Shown: piece by piece, positions 1 through 10,880 of the stretch
How the letters are laid out: the number at the start of each line of letters is the position of its first letter
Position numbering within the stretch: position 1 is the first letter of the stretch
NCBI GenBank assembly: GCA_009763385.1
Contig: CM019824.1
Coordinates: 151,224,305 to 151,288,304 of the forward strand
Direction: 5' to 3'
DNA length: 64,000 nt
Source of the DNA: Coix lacryma-jobi var. lacryma-jobi
Taxonomy: Eukaryota > Streptophyta > Magnoliopsida > Poales > Poaceae
Notes under the pieces: generated by a model
Told to the model about the DNA's origin: nothing
Database searches by the model: none
The model's input: only the letters and a program-made list of their open reading frames with translations
Made by a program: the position numbers and the translations under genes

Positions 1-810
1 GGGCGCGAGGACGAAGGAGGAGGAAATGACGAGTGGGTCCCAGATGTCAATAGAAGAGCTTATTGCGCCGCTTAAAGGAGCATGGGACGCGCCGATGTAA
101 ACACAACGGACGCTCCGATGTCTATCCAGAGAGCTCCAGAACGGCCAAAATCACATCGAATGTGTCCTATGCTTCGGCATCGGACGCTGGGCAGCATCCG
201 ATGGGGCATCGGAGGCTCCGATGGGGACACATCGGATGCTGACACGACACTGTTCCAGCCGGGGCTGCCTACAGTGGAGACATCGGATGCTGGGGGAGCA
301 TCCGATGTAGCTTCCGATGCCACATTTTGGGTTGTTTCGAAGTTTTCTGTTGCGGCTCCCTCTCCCAACTAAGTTCCAACTCAAATAAGAGGCAAATAAA
401 CACCAGTTGGAACCTAGTATGAGCATTCTCGCATAAACCCTCAATTTATAAGTATTTTGCCATAGGCTATGTAGCATTTTTAGGTAAAATAGGCGATGAA
501 AATTCAAGGAGACAACATCTGGCCACCAAAACTAGGGGTCTCAACCATTAGGAGTCTCAAATGCTCCCCCTAGCGGTGGACGAACACAGCGGTTGCTCAA
601 AACTTAACCGAAAAGAAACGACAAAGCAACAACCATGCATATGCAATGCAATACGGAATTTGAATCTAGGTTGCTTGTCAAGTTTGCTCATGGGTAAGCT
701 TCTTCACACGCTTTTTAGGGCGGTTATCTTAACCACGTCTGACAAGCCTATGTGCATAGCATAAGTTAAACATGGCATATGATACAATGCAATGCAAAGA
801 CAACCCCCTT
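1..810 (-). other. Copia A linker downstream of pol, with odd-palindromic repeats
   Basis: Non-coding stretch after the pol stop (reading right to left). Between about 100 and 325 it carries many copies of an 11-nt odd palindrome of the type GCATC-S-GATGC plus the longer inverted form CATCGGA/TCCGATG. The last 50 bases read as a CT-rich leader on the minus strand, as in the Copia B linker ahead of its env-like ORF. Short ORFs here are repeat-derived and not credible genes. Confidence 0.7.
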
Positions 811-3800
811 TCACCTTTTGACAAAGTTACTTAGATCAAGCACATTAAGCTCACTTCGCAATCTACAAAGAGTGTTTTCATCTAGGGGTTTTGTGAAGAT
901 ATCCGCCAATTGATCTTTGGTTCTAACTCTTTCTAAGGATATGTCTTTCTTTGAAACATGGTCTCTAAGAAAGTGATGGTGAATATCTATGTGCTTTGTG
1001 CGAGAGTGTTGAACCGGGTTGTTAGCAAGCTTAACCGCGCTCTCATTGTCACACAACAAAGGTACCCTTTCTAGAACTACACCATAGTCTAAAAGGGTTT
1101 GTTTCATGTAAAGGATTTGTGCACAACAAGAACCCACGGCTATGTATTCCGCCTCGGCGGTAGACAAGGCCACACTATTTTTCTTCTTTGAACTCCATGA
1201 AACTAGTGATCTCCCAAGCAAATGGCACCCTCCGGATGTGCTTTTTCTATCTACTTTGCAACCCGCGTAATCCGAATCGGAATACCCAACGAGTTGGAAG
1301 TTAGCTCCTTTGGGATACCAAAGGCCAATGCTTGGGGTGTGCTTTAGGTACCTAAGGATTCTCTTCACCGCTATGAGATGTGATTCCCTAGGATCGGCTT
1401 GAAAGCGAGCACACATGCACACACTAAACATGATGTCGGGCCTAGATGCGGTCAAGTATAACAAGCTATCAATCATAGAACGGTAGAGAGTTTGATCATC
1501 CGGGTTACCTCCCACATCTAGGTTGAGATGTCCATTTGTTGGCATTGGAGTCTTGATAGGCTCGCAATCATCCATGTTGAAGCGCTTGAGGAGGTCTTTT
1601 GTATACTTCTCTTGAGATATGAAAGTCCCCTCCTTCAATTGCTTGACTTGGAAGCCCCTTCGACATCAAGTCACCAAATTCCTTGCAATAGGCTTCATTT
1701 GTTGACCCGAAGATGATGTCATCAACGTAGACTTGACAAATGAAGATCTCTCCATCAAGCTTCTTGGTGAATAGTGTGGTGTTGACCTTCCCAATGGTGA
1801 AGCCCTTCTCAATGAGGAAGTCCCGGAGGCGCTCGTACCATGCTCTTGGGGCTTGCTTGAGCCCATATAGCGCCTTGGACAACCTATAAACATGATTAGG
1901 ATATCTAGGGTCGTCAAACCCGGGAGGTTGATCAACATAGACTAGTTCATTTATGAAGCCATTTAAAAATGCACTTTTCACATCCATTTGATATAATTTA
2001 ATGTCATGATGTGATGCATATGCAAGGAGGATACGAATGGCTTCGAGTCTTGCAACCGGTGCAAAGGTCTCTCCAAAATCCAAACCTTCAACTTGAGAGA
2101 ACCCCTTTGCCACTAGCCTTGCCTTATTTCTAACAACCTTGCCTTGATCATCTTGCTTGTTCCTAAACACCCATTTTGTTCCAATGACTCTTGCGCCTTT
2201 GGGTCGCTCTTCAAGTGTCCAAACTTGATTGCGGGTGAAGTTTTTTAGTTCTTCATGCATGGCATTCACCCAATCCGGATCACCTAGAGCTTCATCTACA
2301 ATGGTAGGCTCAACAAGAGAAACAAAGGAGTGATGTTCAATAAATAGAGCAAGTTTTTGAGATCGAGTCATTACACCCCTTGTTGGACTCCCTATGATGA
2401 GTTATTGAGGATGAGCTTGTAGTAGAGGAGTAGTCCTTTGATCAACCACTTGAGGGGCCGCTTGAGGAGCATCAACATCTTGAGCTTGTACCACCATTTG
2501 ATCATGGGAGACATGAGTATCTTCAAATGGCTCTCTCCCATCTTTATCATCACATTGTGGTACATTGGATGAGGATGGCTTGTTAAGAACTTGCACATCA
2601 TCATCATCATCTTTAGGCCTGATGGCTCCAACCGGCATGTTCTTCATGGCCTCCCTCAATGGTTCATCACCTACATCATCAAGATTTTCATGCTCTCCTT
2701 GAGAGCCATTAGATTCATCGAATTCCACATCATATGTTTCTTCTACTGTCCCGGTGGCATGGTTGAATACTCGATATGCTTTGGACTTCAATGAGTAACC
2801 AACAAGAAAACCAATATCACATCGGCGTTGGAACTTCCCTAGGTGTTGGCGCTTCTTGTAGATGTAGCATTTGCACCCAAACACTCTAAAGAATGATATA
2901 TCCGGCTTCTTGTTGTTGAGTAGCTCATAGGGGGTCTTGCCAAGGAGATGATGGGGGAACAACCGGTTTGATGCATAGCAAGCGGTGTTGATTGCTTCCG
3001 CCCAAAATCTTTCCGGTGTAGTGTACTCATCTAACATTGTTCTTGCTAGGGTGATTAGTGTCCGGTTCTTCCTCTCAACTACCCCATTTTGTTGTGGTGT
3101 ATATGTTGCGGAGACTTCATGCTTGATCCCAACTTCATCACAATATTCCTCAATGTGGGTGTTGTCAAATTCTCTTCCATTATCACTTCTTATCTTCTTG
3201 ATTTTCAAGTCAAACTCATTTTGGGCTCTCTTGGCAAACTTCTTGAATGAAGGGGTTGCTTCGGATTTGTCATGAAGAAAGAATACCCAAGTGTATCTCG
3301 AATAATCATCAACAATCACTAGGCAATAGAGATTTCCACCCAAGCTAGCATATGTTGTTGGCCCAAATAGATCCATGTGAAGTAGCTCTAACTCTCTTGA
3401 TGTTGATACAAAGGCTTTGGTTGGATGAGTGTTTGCAACTTGCTTGCCGGCTTGACATGCACTACACAATTTGTCCTTCTCAAATTTGACATCCTTCAAG
3501 CCTCTAACCAAATCCTTCTTCAATAGCTTGTTGAGAGTGTTCATTCCAACATGTGCCAATCTTCTATGTCATAGCCAACCAAGTGATTGCTTAGTGAACA
3601 AACATGTCTTCAAGTTGGCATCTTCGGAGGTGAAATCCACTAGATAGAGATTGTTGTATCTAAAGCCCTTGAATATCACTTGTGTATCATCTTTCTTGGT
3701 CACAACCACTTCTTTGTCGGTGAACAAACATTGAAAGCCAAGATCACATAGTTGCCCAACGGATAGCAAGTTGAAGCTCAATGATGCAACTAGAAGCACA

Positions 3801-3990
3801 TTGGAGATGGTATGATCATTTGATATTGCCACTTTGCCCAATCCCTTGACATTGCCCTTTGAGTTGTCACCAAATGTAATATTTTCTTGGTCATTGACAT
3901 TCTCTTCTAGTGAGGTGAACATCCGGGGATCACCGGTATATGTTGTGTGCAACCACTATCAATCACCCAATGAGATCCACTGGTCTTGTA
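811..3990 (-). pseudogene. Copia A pol (protease, integrase, RT, RNase H), broken
   Basis: Retropepsin motif WVIDSGC lies at about 3949-3975. The integrase zinc-finger and core region spans about 3559-2700, with DDYSRYTW and NGVVERKNRTL around the catalytic D and E. RT runs about 2320-1640 with MDVKSAFLNG and YVDDIIFG; RNase H about 1300-850 with YSDSDYAG and STAEAEY. Breaks seen: a single-base loss just after the protease motif near 3941; an in-frame TGA near 3570 where Copia B has Trp; an in-frame TAA near 2400 beside an apparent deletion between integrase and RT; and a deletion with frameshift near 1640 downstream of YVDD. No functional polyprotein is expected. Copia B, about 70-75% similar by eye in conserved blocks, is the natural comparator. 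Confidence 0.92.
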
Positions 3991-4012
3991 GTTCACCTAC
4001 ACACACAAGAAA

Positions 4013-6090
4013 TCAAGCTTGAGCTTTTGGGACCCAAACTTGTTGAGGTCCCTTAACCTTCTCAACTAGTGACTTTGCAACCCAAATTTGCTTTGGCCTA
4101 TTCTTGTTAGGAGGCCCCATGAACATGACTTTCATCTTGCCACTAGAGTCTTGTCTAAGCATGTAGTGAGCATTGAAAGCAAAGGGCCTAGCATGCTTGG
4201 GCAAGGGTGTGGGTTTTGGCTCTTCACAATCATGAGCAAAGTGTCCTTCCTTTCCACACTCATAGCATCTCCCAATCTTCTTCTTCTTTGGCTTTGTGAT
4301 GCTCTTGTGTTGCTTCATCTTCTCTTCAAGGAAGCCAATGCCATTTCTATTGGTCTTCATTACGGTGTTCATGAGTAGCTCACTTTGAAGACATTGACCC
4401 TTGGTGAATTTCTTCAACCCAGTGGTGAGGTGCTCCTTCTCTTTCTTGAGCTTGTCATTCTCTTGTTGGAGCTCTAATTGAGATGGTGTCATCTTGTAAT
4501 CCCTCTCCATCTTCAATCTCTTATTGTCTTCTTTTAGCATGTCTAGCTCAAATGACATGCTATAGTCATCATCATGAGTCTCAATAGTGACTTGCTTTGT
4601 GGTTGCAAGCTTCTCTAGATCAACCTTGAACTTTACATTCTCATTCTTGATCTTGACATAATCATCATAGTGATCGGCCACAACCACATTCTTGCCCTTG
4701 CCACTAGCTCTTTGCTCATCATGCTTACTAACCAAGTCCTCACAAGATGTTGCTATGTCACACTTAACAACAAGGTTAGGAGCATCATGTGTCTCATGTG
4801 AAAGCATATCATAAGCAATGGTGAGAGTATCATAGTCAACTTTCACTTGAGTGTATTGTTCTTTGAGCAAGGCATAACTAGTGGTAAAGTCACTATGCAT
4901 CTTATCAAGTTTTTCATTTTTAGCTTTGAGCTCTTTATTAGAGGACTTGAGCTCCTTGATAGATGATGTCATAGTAGCAAGTTCATTTTTTAGCTCATCA
5001 TTAGCATGAATAGCATGATCATATTTCTCAACAAGAGATTCATTTTCATCAACAAGCTTTTCATTTTTAGCCCCAGTCTTTCTTATGATTTTAGAGTAAT
5101 TGTTTAGCAATTTAACAAGCTCATCATAAGAAGGTGCCTCAAATTCACCATCACTATCACTATCACTAGAGTCATCATCGCTTTGTACCTTCCGGACACC
5201 CTTAGCCATAAGGCATAGGTGTGTAGATGATGATGGCGACGGTGGTGGTGGTGGTGTAGAGGAGCCAATGACTAGAGCGGCCACCTTCTCCTTCTCATCA
5301 TCACTATCTTCATTTGATGAGCCACCGGAGGAGTCGATGTTGGTGAGCCAATCACCAACAATGTAATCCTTGCCACCTGTCTTGTGGTATTGCTTCTTCT
5401 TGCCATCCTTCTTCTTGTAGGGCTTCTCATTCTTCTTCTCATCTTCGCTAGATGAGTCATACTTCTTGCCCTTGTTCTTGTAGCTCTCTTTCTTGGGCTT
5501 GGTGCATTGATGAGCAAGATGGTCAAGCTCACCGCAATTGTAGCAATCCATTTCGGAGATTGGCCTCCTTGGCCTCCTCTTGCTACTTGTGAAGAACTTT
5601 TTCTTTCTTGAGTCAAAGTTGACTCCATTCTTGTGAAGCTTCTTCAACATCTTGGTGGTTCTTCTCACCATGAGAGCGATGTTGGAATCATCCTCTTCAT
5701 CACTTGAGCTTTCTTGATGCACCTCAATTGCCTTGGACTTGCCCTTCTTGTCATGGCTTGCTTTGAAGGCCAAGTCCTTCTTCTTGTCGGTGGAAGAGCC
5801 ACCACTTGGAGTGATGTGCATGTACATCTCATGTGCATTGTTCTTTCCTAAGATTTGAGTTGGTGTAGCGGTGGAAAGATCACCTTGATGTAGCACCGTC
5901 ACAATGTGTCCATATTTCTCAATTGGGAGGACACAAAGGATCTTCCTCACAACATCGGATGGTTGCATTTGTGTGAGGCCAAGTCCATTGAGTTCTTCTA
6001 CAAGAACATTCAAACGTGAGTACATTTCATTTGCACTTTCATTAGCATGCATATCGAAAGAATGAAGCTTTTGCATAACTAAATGATAGC
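4013..6090 (-). pseudogene. Copia A gag, C-terminal part
   Basis: Long Lys/Glu/Ser-rich ORF. It carries two CCHC zinc knuckles (CYNCGELDHLAHQC near 5515-5560 and CYECGKEGHFAHDC near 4230-4275), separated by about 400 residues of predicted coiled coil. The upstream half of the gag homology block continues at 15707, on the far side of the gypsy insertion, so the reading frame is physically split at the target-site duplication. After the gag stop at 4013-4015, a pyrimidine/TG-rich run ending in TAG precedes the protease frame, which lies +1 relative to gag. Large gag with coiled coil is typical of Sirevirus-type elements. Confidence 0.9.
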
Positions 6091-7657
6091 TGTTGACGCA
6101 AAACGTGACACCTCATGCCAAGCACACAGCAAGCCGAAAAGCTGGCTTCAATCGGGTGCCCGGAATGTGCTGAATCCGGAGACGTGCCAGTCGGTTTGAC
6201 CTGAAAACCAACAAGGGAAAAAACTATGAGAATACCTTTGAAACATGCCGGATAAAACCAGACAGTTCCATATGTACGGCTTTGAAAGCCAATCACGACG
6301 GCACACAGCTATAGAAGTTGTCTGTCAGAGCATGTTTATAAAGTCATTCGGCTAGTATAACAACAGAGTATGTGAAGCATATTAACTGCTGAATACATAT
6401 GCAAAGAAAGACATGCTTGAACAAATTAAAGATATTACAAACAGGTAACCTGCAAATATAGATCTATTCAAATAACACATGCATAGGCTAATCCAACTAA
6501 TCTGCCGCACGTTTAGTCTTCATAAACCGGTCAGGTATAAACTCAAGCAAAGCTAATCCACCGCATGATACCACTTGTTATAAGTCTACACCACTTCTTA
6601 TAATTAGATTAATCCACCGCATGATACGATCTAATTATAACAAGCTAAAAGCATGCATATATTTGAACAGATCTATAAAGGCTCATTACTCGTGTAAGCT
6701 TAACCAAAATCGGCAAATCAGCCGAATTGGGGTCCATGAAGAAGGAACAAACAAGCAAGCACGATCAAACTAATTTAAAACCTGCATCTGCCGCACGATA
6801 CCTAGTTTCATCAAAGCCTAACCATGACTGACATGCATGAACCCACAGCACGTGACAATCTAGATCGAAAGTTGATTCGGTCATCATGATCTTATGATTA
6901 AAAGAGAACACAAGCAAACTCGTGCGACAAGGCCGAACAAAGATCAATCTAGATTGGGCAAAAGAGTGTCACAAGAATTAAATAAATAAAACATATAACA
7001 CATGATAACTTAATGAATCTATTAGATCTGCCAAATCTAATAGAGCCGATAACTATTTTTACTCATGACTTAATCCGCCGCACGATACAAGGCATAAGCA
7101 AAAACTTCCCGTCATAAGCTTAAATCCGCTGCACGATACTAAGCTTAACATACGAGACTACTTGCATCATATCTAAATCCACCGCATGATACTAGACATG
7201 ATAGCAAGGTTGCCGGTACTTACGGAGGTCGACGGATCGATGATTCCTCTCGAAGAACTCGACGACACGACTAGGGACTCGAGGGTGGCACGGGGCCGAT
7301 TTGTATTGATATGGTTGTGAACGATTTTACAATGGTCGGGGGTTTATATTTATACCCTGGACGAAACATGAGTCCTAAACGATTACGATTTACATAACAA
7401 AATATGGAAGGATACAAATTCTACTTCCAAATTCTTCGGTATCCTCCATTGTCACATGTCTCCTCATGCAAGTTGGTTTTATTTTGCAACTTCTATCTCC
7501 CGAATGGAGCTACCGCTTTGTAAAATAGCCGACCGCACAAGCATGTACCGAAACCCTGAAGACCAAATAGTCATCTGATTGCTTGCTGAATCCTTCCTTC
7601 TCTGCTGGCTGGGTCCACCTGTGATATTCTTGTGCGTGCAAAAATCTGGTGTCAACA
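6091..7657 (-). repeat. Gypsy 3' LTR
   Basis: Left copy, 3' with respect to transcription. It contains TTATATTTATA (7344-7354), a TATA box on the minus strand. Downstream of it in the leader are seven dispersed copies of a 14-nt motif, CCRCYGCAYGATAC on the plus strand, or close variants (about 6500, 6558, 6611, 6789, 7074, 7126, 7176). Confidence 0.93.
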
Positions 7658-7675
7658 CATGCCCCCTAATTTTGG
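7658..7675 (-). other. Gypsy polypurine tract
   Basis: Directly abuts the 3' LTR; on the minus strand it reads AATTAGGGGGCATG before TGTTGACACC. Position and purine run fit the plus-strand primer site. Confidence 0.7.
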
Positions 7676-7910
7676 GATAAATATTTATTCCAAAATTCCT
7701 TTTTCCTTGTGCACTGACGTGGAACCTCCGGAAGCATCCACCTTCGCACGCCTTAATTGCTGTACTTGTCGATTCATCTCCCGATGCGCCTCTGGGATTC
7801 TTTAAATTCCCCTTTTTCACACTTATTTCGGCTCGTGCTTTCCGAACACCCCTGCTTCGTTTCTAAACCAGAAAACCCTCTTTTCTCCTGCTACCGCAAT
7901 CAACCAGAAG

Positions 7911-8348
7911 ATGTCTTCTGAAGCGAGCCGCCATAGCTCCAAGTTTGGAGCTTCCAGCACCTCTAAGAGGAGGTTTGTCCTTCATCGTTTTCATCCCGAA
8001 AATGAAGCAGCCGCCCTCACACTGTTGCTCTTGTTCTTAGGAGGACCGGTGATGATCTTCCCGAGGACCTGTCCCAGAAGATTGTAGATCTTCAGTTCGA
8101 TTTGGAAAGGAAGGATCGGGAAATTACCCGAATTTCTAAAGAACGTAATATCGCTCGGGAACAGGCCGTCGGTAAGCATTCTTTCACTATTCCTTTCCTC
8201 ACTTTCTCCCTCTATTTCTACCGATTCTTCCCCATTTTCAGCTCTGGAGGCCAAGCTTCATTCTCTCGAAGCTGCTATTGCTGATCTTGCCTTTACGGCC
8301 AATGCACTGGGCACGACGGCCCTGAGGCGGGTGAACGAAGTCACCTGA
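7911..8348 (+). CDS. Plus-strand three-exon coiled-coil ORF inside the gypsy element
   Basis: Exons 7911-7972, 8041-8171 and 8242-8348 join with consistent phases at canonical GT...AG sites (acceptors TTCTTAG and TTTTCAG) to give 99 residues. The start MSSEASRHSSKFG is Ser-rich. Residues about 35-85 form a heptad-like coiled coil (QFDLERKDREITRISKER, then ALEAKLHSLEAAI). The stop TGA at 8346-8348 is followed in the same frame by open sequence to 8576, including GMGYGAALAFNVV, so the protein may once have been about 75 residues longer and the stop may be a mutation. It runs opposite to gag and occupies the place where pol would be. Function not recognised. Confidence 0.5.
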
Positions 8349-9096
8349 ATCATCCCTGAAATCTCCAGAGCTGGCATGGGATACGGCGCGGCGCTTGCCT
8401 TCAATGTTGTACGGATCCATTCCGGCGCCGACTACCGTAACTTTGATGTCTGTGAGCGAGAACTAGAGTATAGGGTAGCACATTCCGTAGATGATACAAA
8501 GGAAACTGGAACAGATCTGGCTGATTCCTTCGACCATGACCTCCCGATCAGACAGAGGATAGCATGGACGAACTGATCTCTATTGTAAACTTGAACCCTC
8601 CTTCTATAAAATAAGAAGTTCCTTTTGTTCGTCCTGTTTTGAAATCAATCTGCGATTGATCCTTCGAGATCAATGTGTGCTCCATCTCGTGTACCAGCCA
8701 CTGATTTTCTTTTTACTTCAACGGCGATGTACATTACATCGGCAATCGCTGATAATCATGCTGATTGTCTTTGTCTTGCAAGCAATTGCTGTAATTGATT
8801 ATTTAGGAGACGAAGTTCCCAGTCTTCTCTCAATTTTCCAAACCATGGTAGCACTGGGACAGCATTTCAGAAGACCCTTTCGTTTTCTGCTTCCCTCCTT
8901 CGGCGTTAATCGGTAATATGAGTTCCCAAATAATCAGCTAAAATCGAACACTTCACGTAACAACCATCTTCAGCCGAATTTTATCGGCTCCATGAGTCCC
9001 CCAAGTTGGCAAAGACTTGGCCCGGCCCAATAACGGTCCATAAACTGTGAAAACTCTACTCCGATATTTGATCCTTCAGTATGCAAACCATGGTTC

Positions 9097-9104
9097 TATA
9101 AATA
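9097..9104 (+). promoter_or_regulatory. TATA box for the second plus-strand gene
   Basis: TATAAATA 113 bases ahead of the ATG at 9217, in a good plant core-promoter context (TTCTATAAATATGACC). Confidence 0.55.
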
Positions 9105-9216
9105 TGACCCTACACAAGCCGCCACTCTTGACTTCAGCCAAACAGCTTGACTCGCAGAAAACTTCCACCCCTCAGCTTCAAAACAGAGAGAAAATCTTCC
9201 GCTTGTGTTTCCATCA

Positions 9217-10026
9217 ATGGCAGGCAATGGCAACCACGACAGTCATTACGTTGGAGACGAAATAAGAGGAAACCAAGCATCGACTCACCGGCGTCATGGG
9301 TAAAAACGAACTCCCTGCCCCCTTGCGGTAGCTTTCTTGCTTGTCTATCTCTGATCCACTGTCTGTTTCCTCTCCAGAGCAGGATCCTCTCCCAGTCGAG
9401 CTTGGGTTCTTCCTCCAGAAACGGTAGCTCCAATGATTTCTTTCAACCTTTTCCCAAGCTACCAAACCCTAAGTTTGATGATTCACTCCAGCAGACCTGT
9501 TTGGACACTCCTCGGTGCAAGGAAGAGGATAAAGTCCAGAAGGAACTGGAATATGCATTCAAGAAGCATGGCATCGAGGAAGTTGAATGGGCAGACCAAC
9601 GGAAACGTTTCTGCAGTATCATTACAGGTTAGCAGAATCTCGGTTCTTCTCCTTCTCCCGATTCTGCTTCTGCCTAATATACCCTTTTTTTTGTCAGCCT
9701 TGTCTGCAGATAATAACCGCTTGAAAGCAGCAGCAAACAGAGTTGCCCTTAAGGTGAATGCTCGTGGGGGTTCAGCTGAAGCTCGTCTTGACGCCGTGGA
9801 TGGCCGCATAGATCAGGCCGTCATCCAAGGTGTGCACGCCGGGATTTCCCTTGGGCTATCAGCAATGAGTTCTTGGACCAAAGAAGATTACTTCTTCCTA
9901 CCAGTTGGCTTTGCAAGCGGGGATCCGGATGAATTTGAAGACCTTGAAATCTATGATAATCATGCCGCTGCTATTGCCGAGATTACTGACTCGCAATCCA
10001 TTATGAACAAATTATTTCAAGGGTAG
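9217..10026 (+). CDS. Plus-strand three-exon ORF inside the gypsy element, unknown function
   Basis: Exons 9217-9299, 9380-9627 and 9698-10026 give 219 residues in one frame. Donors are GGTAAAA and GGTTAGC, acceptors TCCAGAG and TTTGTCAG. The N-terminus is polar (MAGNGNHDSHYVGDE). The middle is charged (EEDKVQKELEYAFKKHG). The C-terminal half has ADNNRLKAAANRVALKV, then GVHAGISLGLSAMSSW, and an acidic end. The GVHAGISLGLSAM block resembles GMGYGAALAFNVV after the stop of the neighbouring gene at 7911, so the two may be related. A TATA box precedes it. No known domain recognised; either a captured host gene or an antisense accessory ORF of this element lineage. Confidence 0.55.
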
Positions 10027-10880
10027 TTTGTATTAGGATAAATCTGTGAGCGAAGCTTGTAACACATGAGACTTGTTCCCCTCTGAATAATGTCTATCTG
10101 CATCTTCGACTATCTCAATGATTTTTCCAATTGCAACATTTCTTCAGAGAAAATGTTTCCCGAATGCATGACGTCATCTTAGCCGACTAGATCTCGTTTA
10201 TGATGTGTCACGTCACTCGGCATCTTATCTACTGCACTTCACCTTTCTCTTCCCCCAATAAACCTACCCCTCGAAAAAAACGTTAGGATTACCGGGTTAT
10301 GAACACTCTTGCACTAAAGGATATATAAATAATATCGGCTATAACTTAAACTTCTTGGAACATTTTTTCTGCTAAAGGCGATGTTCTTTCACATCGGCTG
10401 TATCCTTGAATCTGCTCCAGATACAATTTCCACGCATTCGGCTTTTAACAAATAGTGCCGAAGCTTTAGTTCACGAGTGACGCATATATGAACAAAATTT
10501 CTCTACAGCCGAATACCCTTCTCTGGGTTTAATATTTTCGGCTAAAGCTAGCTGCTACTTATCTTCTCCCTTAAAATAAGGGCCGATCCTGCTGTAAGGC
10601 TATCGACCGCCATGTACAACTTGAAACGATCACCAAGTTAAGGAAATGCCTTCATATACTTTTCGATTTCACCAAGACTCTTCGTTGTACGTCACTTCGT
10701 GTAAACTCTCGACCTTTTTTGGGCTTCACTAACAGAGAAATAACCAGAACTTTCTAAACGCTCGAGACCCAAACTTGGTATACGTCGGTCCTATCTCGGC
10801 TTCATCATCAATACTTTATTCCTTGTCAGCCGACATGAAACTTGGTCTCAACTCTTCTCCCTTACCATCAGCTGGATTAT
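10027..10880. other. Gypsy internal spacer, no gene seen
   Basis: AT-rich spacer between the plus-strand gene and the end of the protease frame. Repeated short words CGGCT/AGCCGA occur throughout (for example near 10340, 10396, 10438, 10530), as in the rest of this element. No RT or integrase motif was seen. Confidence 0.6.

Noticed and set aside
1..559. Left end as the 3' LTR of Copia A
   Set aside because: A purine-run-like site near 570 suggested it, but the sequence lacks the LTR start of the right copy and instead corresponds to the pol-env linker of Copia B.
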